A stretch of DNA of 64,000 bases, taken from the NCBI GenBank assembly GCA_029465975.1, contig CM055728.1, positions 21,491,133-21,555,132 on the forward strand, written 5' to 3'. This document shows positions 51,901 through 60,900 of this stretch, piece after piece (positions within the stretch are counted from its first letter, which is position 1; every line of letters begins with the position of its first letter). A program made the translations under genes and the position numbers. The stretch comes from Dallia pectoralis (taxonomy: Eukaryota; Chordata; Actinopteri; Esociformes; Umbridae). A model generated the notes under the pieces. That model saw only the letters and a list, made by a program, of their open reading frames with translations. It did not search any database and had not been told where the DNA came from.

Positions 51901-54900
51901 TTATTTCACTTTGCTAAGTGACCATTTATGACTTTCCACATCTTTCCACAGCCACTCTAATATTGGGCATCTGGCTGTGGTTCTCCACTCTCTGGCTGTG
52001 GTTCTCCACTCTCTGGCTGTGGTTCTCCACTCTTGGCCCCAACAGATTCTTACATCCTTCATTTGACATAGTGAGAAGTTTGCTAGTGGCTTTTGAGCAG
52101 GATAACATACGGGTCTGTGTGAGGTGAACAACACACGCACAAGCAACAATAATGCAATTGGTGGCTCACATTAACCATAAAATACAATTATCCTCTGTTG
52201 AATTTATCTAACAACATTAAAACTTGATTTAGAATTGCCTAGCCCGCATATGTTCCATGAGCTCTATACATTTGCCGTGTTATTTGTGACCGGTTCTACT
52301 GTCGTTGTTTGTGCTAATGTCGTTGACAACACAGAGGGCTTGAAAAGGCAGGCCAATAAACAGAGGGGCCTTGTTGAGGTAATCAGGTCCCATACTGTCA
52401 TTAGCCAGAGATTAGGAGGTGATGTGTAACAGCGCAATAAGCAGAATGACAGGTCATAAACCATATGAGGGTGGACAGACTTCAGATCTGCTTCTCACAC
52501 AACAGTCAGCCTAAACCGGGATCAATCAAAATGGCAAGCCGTTTTTTCTCCCCTCGCTAATAAAAGTATGGTGGTCTGAAACTCATGTCCCAGCAGCGAC
52601 AGTACACTTAAGTGAAAGGGACATTAATGTAGTCAAATGTGATGTTATTCGTATTCAGTGTGTAAGGAAAACAAAAACACACTCTGACATTTCATACGAT
52701 GGCTTTCTTTAACAAAAACACAATTTCATATTTTGCAGGAATTGCGGGCACTCCCGTGACCTTCAATGAAAACGGGGACGCCCCTGGTCGCTATGTCATC
52801 TACCAGTACCAGATGAAGAACAATACCAACGGGTACAAGATTATTGGTCACTGGGCAGACCTGCTTCATTTAAACGTATGGCTTTTTTTCTCACTATGAC
52901 TCTGTTGTTTAATGCGTGGCACACGCTGGTTTAACAGATAAGCCACCAAGCCTGAGACTTATATCACCACAGGCCGGCTGATACCAGGGAAGGAGTTGTG
53001 AGGTTGCTGGTTTAACAGATAAGCCACCAGACCTGAGCGTTATATCACCACAGGCCGGTTGATACCAGGGAACCAGATGTGAGGTTGCTGGTTTAACAGA
53101 TAAGCCACCAGACCTGAGCGTTATATCACCACAGGCCGGTTGATACCAGGGAACCAGATGTGAGGTTGCTGGTTTAACAGATAAGCCACCAGACCTGAGC
53201 GTTATATCACCACAGGCCGGTTGGTACCAGGGAACCAGATGTGAGGTTGCTGTTGCGCACTAAATCTATACAACATTATAGATTTCCCTTAGCTGTTGTA
53301 AAAGGCAGCCCCAGTTATATGCGATATGAAGCAAAATATATTCAGGAAGCGTAAACAACCGTCTTGCAATTCAGTTATTTTTTACCTCCAGGCCATTTCA
53401 AGTAACCTTCAGGCATCCAACATGCAGGTAACAAACATACAAATGGCAAAAGGACAAGACTGCAATGTTTTATCAAATTATGTTTGGAATTACCATAATG
53501 CATTTGGCCGTTCTTCAATTTAGGGGAAAGTGCCATTTTGAGTTCAAATTTAGGAACAATGCTCTATTTCATGCTTTTAGATAAGAACAGCCTTCAAAGC
53601 AGTGACTTTGTGATTGAATATAAATAACTGTAATAATGTTAAATAATGTACATTCTAAAAACAAATGTTGTCCCTTTCATCCCAATATCCTTGTTCTGAG
53701 AGTGTGTGAATAGATTTTAATCAAACAAAAAGTTCATTGGTTTGTGCCCTGATGTTTCTGTCTATTTTTGTTACAACAACTCAAGTTGGCCAACGACGTG
53801 ATAACTGTGTGTGTGTGTGTGTCAAAGTGCATCAAACCCTGCTGCGTACAGGAATGGGTATTAGATAGTCAGAGTGCCCATGATGGACATAATGTATTGG
53901 CACCATGTAATCAGTGCATATATATATATATATATATATATACTTGATGACTGTGTAACAATCCCTCCCAGATAACACCACCTCCTTTACGTTCTCCCGT
54001 ACAGACCAAGGACATGCGGTGGCCTGGAGGAACCCAACTCGTGCCCCAGTCGATATGCAGCCAGCCCTGCCGTCCCGGCGAGAGGAAGAAAACGGTGAAA
54101 GGCGTCTCGTGCTGCTGGCACTGCGAGCGCTGTGATGGCTACCAGTACCAGGCGGACACCCACAGCTGCAAGATGTGCCGGTTTGACCTGCGTCCCAACA
54201 GGAACCACACAGCGTGCGAGGCCATCCCCATAGTGAAGCTGGAGTGGAGCTCCCCGTGGGCGGTCATCCCAGTCCTGATCGCCGTGCTGGGCATCATGGC
54301 CACCCTGTTCGTGGTGGTCACCTTCGTCCGTTACAACGACACGCCCATCGTCAAGGCGTCGGGCCGCGAGCTGAGCTACGTGCTGCTGACGGGCATCTTC
54401 CTGTGCTACGCCACCACCTTCATCATGATCTCCGCCCCGGGCGTGGGCATCTGCTCCCTGCGCCGGATCTTCCTGGGCCTGGGGATGAGCATTAGCTACG
54501 CGGCGCTGCTCACCAAGACCAACCGCATCTACCGCATCTTTGAACAGGGCAAGATGTCCGTGAGCGCCCCGCGCTTCATCTCTCCGGCGTCCCAGCTGGT
54601 CATCACGTTCAGCCTGATCTCCGTGCAGCTCCTGGGGGTGTGCGTCTGGTTCGTCGCCGACCCGTCTCAGGCGGTCGTCGATTACGAGTACCAGCGCACG
54701 TCCAACCCGGACCTGGCCCGCGGCGTGCTCAAATGTGACATCTCCGATCTCTCTCTGATCTGCCTGCTGGGCTACAGCATGCTGCTGATGGTCACGTGCA
54801 CAGTGTACGCCATCAAGACCCGGGGGGTGCCGGAGACCTTCAACGAGGCCAAGCCCATCGGCTTTACCATGTACACCACCTGCATCGTCTGGCTGGCCTT

Positions 54901-57900
54901 CATACCCATATTCTTTGGAACCTCACAGTCGACAGAAAAGGTAAACACATTCTTCAACAAATGTAGAAGTTGGTAGTGGTATGAATTAATCTGTGCCTCG
55001 ACCCCCCACAGGTTTAGAGTTATGGGGACAAAGGAAATAAATGGTACAATACAATATGTTTAAAAGAATAAACACACATCGTGTTACAAAGGCTTCACGG
55101 GGACTTATTAATATGTTTTTTTGGGTGATTTGATAATACAGGAAATAGGATGATAATGTTTAAGTTGTCATTGTCAAACAATATACGGCTTCAAGGTTGT
55201 TGTACAGCCCAGTGTAATCATTTTGACGTTACCTAGGGCTGCACAATATTGTAGCCAATTATTCAAAATTGACATTTACGTAGGTCAAGTACACTCGTTA
55301 TTTTGTGCTGGAGTTACATTTTCCCACTTACCAAGAGATTTCTTCATTTATAATTAGCTAGCCTCTTTCATGGTAATATGGCTGTCCAGAAAAACAGAGG
55401 ATGCATTTGCTCCGACTGTGTGGGAATTAACATCAGCAATCAACGCTTTCATTCATTGACAAAAAAAATTCTCAAGAAAATACAGGAAGGATAACTGCCT
55501 GGCATGGGTCTTTAAAACAAGAACAAGCCAATTAAATTCACTTGAGTGTGCCAAGGATATGCTGACAGTTTTTGTATTCGGTGTTACACACTGCATCTGC
55601 AGTTCATTGTGAGGAAAATTTCCCACTCAAATTGGCCTTGTTGTATAACATCAGCCTTGTGTGTTTGTGTACGCCTCGGCTATTCATCATCACATGGAGA
55701 AAAGATGTTCTGCTGTCTGTTTTACCCAGCGCTTTGCCAGTCGCTGAGTGCTGACTTGTGCAGATAATTACTTTCACCTGAACTTTGTTTGAATATGTTT
55801 TCTTAAATAGTGTTTCACTGTTTGCTTTTGACTGTATGCTTTTGAGTTCCAAGTAGCCAGTCAACCAGTACAGGCAGATGTGCAGTGGAATGAGATTCTC
55901 AGCACTCAACTGTTGTAATGAAAATCCTGGTGTCTTTAGATGACAAGTGCCTTATTGGGAAAAAACTCTGTGGCATTCTGATCCTACTGCAATGTTCAGA
56001 AAGTGGCTATTTGATTTGCTTAGTTATCCGCTCTGATAATGTGGATAAATCAGCCATCCATTGTCTTACCAGTAACAACAATGACATAGGTTTGAAGGTA
56101 TTTCATGAATACTTTGATATGCAGAATTTCATAACCGGACATAGATCCTCTTACCAAAAAATGACATTCTGTGCGTACAATTTATTTTTCTTGGTTTAAT
56201 TGTAGTTTAAAGAACATGGAGTTATTAGATTGCTTATAATTTATACTAATTGAATGTATTGTGCTCTCTGGGGGGCTAGGCCTATTTATCATAGAGCTTT
56301 TATTGGGTACAGTTTTACCTTGTGTGGGACAAACCCAACCATCCAAACCCAACCAATCAAGTTGTCATCTGATTGTCAAACAAGCACATCAATATGCTCT
56401 CCTATTGGTTATCTACTACTAATAATCATAGCATCCAAACATTGCAACATGCAAATAGAAAAATGTTCAAGAAATATTTGAGGACATATTGCCAGTTTGA
56501 AGTGAGTTCGTTCATTTTCATGCAGCTGTCACATTCATATATGCATATCCAGTAGATGCTTTTCATCTTTGTACAAATCACCACTTTTTCCAACTAAAAG
56601 GGAAATGTTTTTTTTCCGAAGAGTAGATTGCAACAGAAAAACATAGAAGGAAATTGTTATTCTGTTTCGGGAGTGCTCTATTCACCACATTTACACAATG
56701 CAAACCGTACAACTCCACTGCTCAAACATTAAAAAGACAAAGAGGGTTCTTGTCTACCCACGAGCTATAGTCAATTTTCAATTAACCCTGTGTGGCCATC
56801 AGTGTAATTTGTTACAATTGTAAGTGGAGAGATCAATGATAATAGTAGCCTTATCTCAGATTGAAGCGTGTCATTACGCAGCAGGACAATGACCTCAAAC
56901 ACACTCCCATAGCTGCTATATTCCTGCCGTTTCATGGATTAGGCCAACACAAACTTGTACTCATTATAGCAGTGAAAGGTTCTTAGGGCAGGGTGCCTAT
57001 GAACGATTACAAATAATGACACTGTTACAATTTAAAATCATATGCAATAAAAATGACCCCTATTACACTGGAGATCAGGCCTGTCTCGGCTGATGGGACC
57101 GACGCTTCCTGCAAGCCACCACAATTAAACACCTTCCCCAGGGTGTAGGTTTATTACTTGAACATCAGACCTTAGTCCACAGCCCTCAATTTACAACCGA
57201 AACATTTTTGACACAAAAAATGTGTCATATTCAATATTCCATTTGAATGGTGGTTTCTGCATTTCTTTGAAGATGGTGTTTTCCACGTGGGTAATCTCTG
57301 TGTGGCGTTAGTTGTCCTCTAGAATTTCTGTATCTGTACTCCCACTGGGAACAACAGTGTTTTCTTCGCAGAGAAAATGCTTACGATGTTATTCATTGCT
57401 TATTGTCATTTCCAGTCGTTGGGGACCACAATTAATGACGACCAAAGAAATATATTTTACAGCATTTTTGTGTTCAAATTAGCCGTTATCTTCTTCCAGG
57501 CTTATAGCACAGAAGGAAGGGCCTTTATTCCTCTGTCTTTGCTAGTCTTTTTATTAAACCTTGCAGAAGTTATTGGACAGCTTTCACCAAACATTATGCA
57601 GCTCTTCTAGTCAGTCTTTACGCTTCCTATTCTGTGCATGGGGGGCGATAACAACATACAGCAATGCTCCCCATCTGCTCTACATGGCAGTCAAACATCA
57701 CAGACAGGCAGAGCGTCACATGTCGTCATGCATGATAATCCCTGACCAGACAACCCTGCCGATCACCTGCCTCGTCCTCCTTATCAAAGCACACAGAGGA
57801 GATCGGTGCTTTGCCACCCTCCTTTCAACCAGAAGACAATGTCAGAATTAACAGAGCCCTATTGGTACCTGCCAGTCTGCTGTTGCCACCCACTCCCTGC

Positions 57901-60900
57901 CGGGCTGACTCTACTCCTGTTGCCAGGCTAACAGGAGTGTGATTCTCATTCGTTTAACCGCCTAAAGCACCTCCTCCTCCTCTCCACAAATGCACATCCA
58001 TATTGTCATTAGCATGTTTCCCCATTTGATTGTATTAGAAGGGGACTGTGCTGATAAATGCGAGCTCTGGGCTTCTCCTACTGATTCCAGCATTAGCGTA
58101 TTCTTTTCGCCGCAGGTATTAAATCTTCGGAAATTATAAGTCATTTTAACATTTCTGTGATCATTTTTTTAAACTAATGTAACCTGGGGTTCGAGTTCTA
58201 TCACCATCAGTTGCAACCACGCGAACGTATAATGAATATACTGGCGTTAAATACATGTTTGTCTCGCACTTGCTTGGGCCCTATTAACTATGGAAAATGC
58301 TGTTGCCGTGTGAAATGTTGTTGCCATGTGAAATGTTGCTGACTGAATTTTATTGAATTACTATTTTATTGAAATGTTTTGCTCCAGGGAATTTCCTAGG
58401 ATTTTAAAACACAATGTATAACAACAGCATATACATGAAATGGGTGCATTGAAAGTTCATTTTTCCATTTCCTAAAACCAGGGCATTTCCCAAACCTTCT
58501 GTGTGCTACAAAGGGCGCATGGCCAGAATCAAACCCACGCGGCAGCGATATGTGTGCGCCTGTAGAGAGTGGCCCAGACTACTGGCTTAGAATATTGGCC
58601 CAGACTACTGGCTTAGAATATTGGCCCAGACTACTGGCCCAGAATATTGGCCCAGAATATTGGCCCAGAATATTGGCCCAGACTACTGGCCCAGACTACT
58701 GGCCCAGAATATTGGCTTAGACTACTGGCCCAGAATATTGGCCCAGACTACTGGCCCAGAATATTGGCTTAGACTACTGGCCCAGAATATTGGCCCAGAC
58801 TACTGGCTTAGACTACATGCTTTCCAAAACTTAACTGAATGCCTTTTTTAAGTGTATTATTGTTCAGATATCAGAACTTTTTTGGGGACAGTCATAATAT
58901 AATGTCTGTAGGTAACTTGTGACAGGCACCTGTAGATAATGCTAGTGTTAAAACGACATTAGTTAAACGTTTCCTGTCACGGTTACTGTAAGGTGTAGTG
59001 CAGTAAGCCATTTGCAGAGGTTGATCCGTTTAAATGGGGTTTTTGTGGATAACACAACACAAAACAAACCGAGAACGGCGAAAAAGCTAACTGGCTAACT
59101 GAAAGGAAAATGCGCACATCAGCTCTTACATAAATACAGGTTAACCACAGCAATATATAAATACAAACACTCACCTCTAATATAATGTGACATGGAACAA
59201 TGCTAAGCAATGCTGAAAACTTGCTAGCAACCCCATGTTAAGAATATTTATGTATTACTAAGAATTATTAATACATAATACCTATAAACTCATCAAAACA
59301 CTATACACACAAGGTCTTGTTGGGTTCTGACCACACACGACGTACAGTGGGCTTATAACACTTTGAAAAGCCCGCCCCCTAGTACCCACAATGTACTTCC
59401 AGCCCTTCAGAATGAAAGTCCCTATGTATACAGTACATCACAAGCAGTTAGGCCTTTATTAAGCACATTGTAATGGTCTTTTATTATAGCAATCCTGTTC
59501 ATCCCTAACACCCCTGATAGCCCACTAATGATTAACCGCTAACAGCTGTGAACAGAAACGTAAACAAACTCATGAGAGACCCGTGCACCACCAAAATAGT
59601 CCCATATGGTAATGTTTATGTGTGGTGTGGCTGCTACATTTATAGGTTTATGTTTGGGTGTGCCTGGGGTTATGTGTTTCATGAATGCTGAATTGTTACA
59701 CCATGTACGTGGGGATAGCTCCCTAAGCTGTGTGTTTGGCCTGTCCAGTTTACAACAGTCCTTTTTTAACATCTTGCGTCTTTGTTTTTTTATTGGAAAC
59801 AAAATCAAATAATGTCTCTTCAAAAAATGACGGTAGGCTCTGTGAGATTACATGACATATGTGCACGCTGGCCATTATGTTACAGTAGATTGTGCGGCCA
59901 TCTCTTCCCTACATACTGTGTTGAGTTACAGTAGATTGTGAGGCCATCTTCTCCCTCCTTACTGTGTTGAGTTACAGTAGATTGTGCGGCCATCTCTTCC
60001 CTCCTTACTGTGTTGAGTTACAATAGATTGTGCGGCCATCTCTTCCCTCCATACAGTGTTGAGTTACAGTAGATTGTGAGGCCATCTCTAACCTCCATAC
60101 TGTGTTGAGTTACAGTAGATTGTGCGGCCATCTCTTCCCTCCATACAGTGTTGAGTTACAGTAGATTGTGCGGCCATCTCTTCCCTCCATACAGTGTTGA
60201 GTTACAATAGATTGTGCGGCCATCTCTTCCCTCCATACTGTGTTGAGTTACAATAGATTATGCGGCCATTTCTTCCCTCCATACTGTGTTGAGTTACAAT
60301 AGATTGTGCGGCCATCTCTTCCCTCCATACAGTGTTGAGTTACAATAGATTGTGCGGCCATCTCTTCCCTCCATATTGTGCACTTAATACCAGCATACGG
60401 CTGGTGAAATTATAATTACATTTCATCCCACTCTAGACGTGATAAAGTTTTAGAAGTAAACCAAAGAACTAGTAAGACAGCACGCACGAGCACAGCACCC
60501 CTGTGCTACTGTAAATGACAGCATAGGTCTAAACATGTTAGTCGGCAGCTAAGTGGCCAATCACAATGTTTTTAGCATATACAACCCCCCCCATCACCAC
60601 TGCATTTACAATGCAATACACGTATGAGTATCAGTCCAAATGTGTACACTCCATAATTGTCCTCCATACTATGTGGCAGACTGTGGCTCTGTAAGTATTT
60701 CATACTTAAGCTAGAGGTACAAACTCATAGTTATAAAGCAGCATGTCATACCCCTGTGTTACATTAACCATGTGTTATGGCTGGTGACATTCTGGTGACA
60801 GCGGGCCTCTGGGGTTATTCCCATAGCACTCAGTCACTCATGATGTCAGCAAATGTAATATCAGTGTCTACCTCAGGCAGATCTGTTAGGGAGGTGGCTG

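Larger units (their letters stand above)
40268..52738 (+). other. grm4: grm4 intron, 12471 bp
   Basis: A phase 1 GT-AG intron. It is rich in mobile elements: a mariner-type element (41132-42750), Tc1 remnants (about 44440-45080 and 46060-46650) and a solo LTR with nested hAT DNA (49100-50734). Arrays lie at 42751-43013, 47219-47922 and 51971-52035. Stretches 43020-44430, 47930-49090 and 50740-51960 show nothing further that I can support. Confidence 0.9.
52876..54004 (+). other. grm4: grm4 intron, 1129 bp
   Basis: A phase 0 GT-AG intron. It carries four copies of an 81-bp repeat close to the donor and a (TA)12 tract at 53919-53942, about 60 bp before the acceptor. The stretch 53253-53900 has no recognisable feature. 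Confidence 0.93.

Noticed and set aside
54214..54495. 93-codon frame overlapping the large exon
   Set aside because: It is an out-of-frame shadow of the GC-rich grm4 exon.
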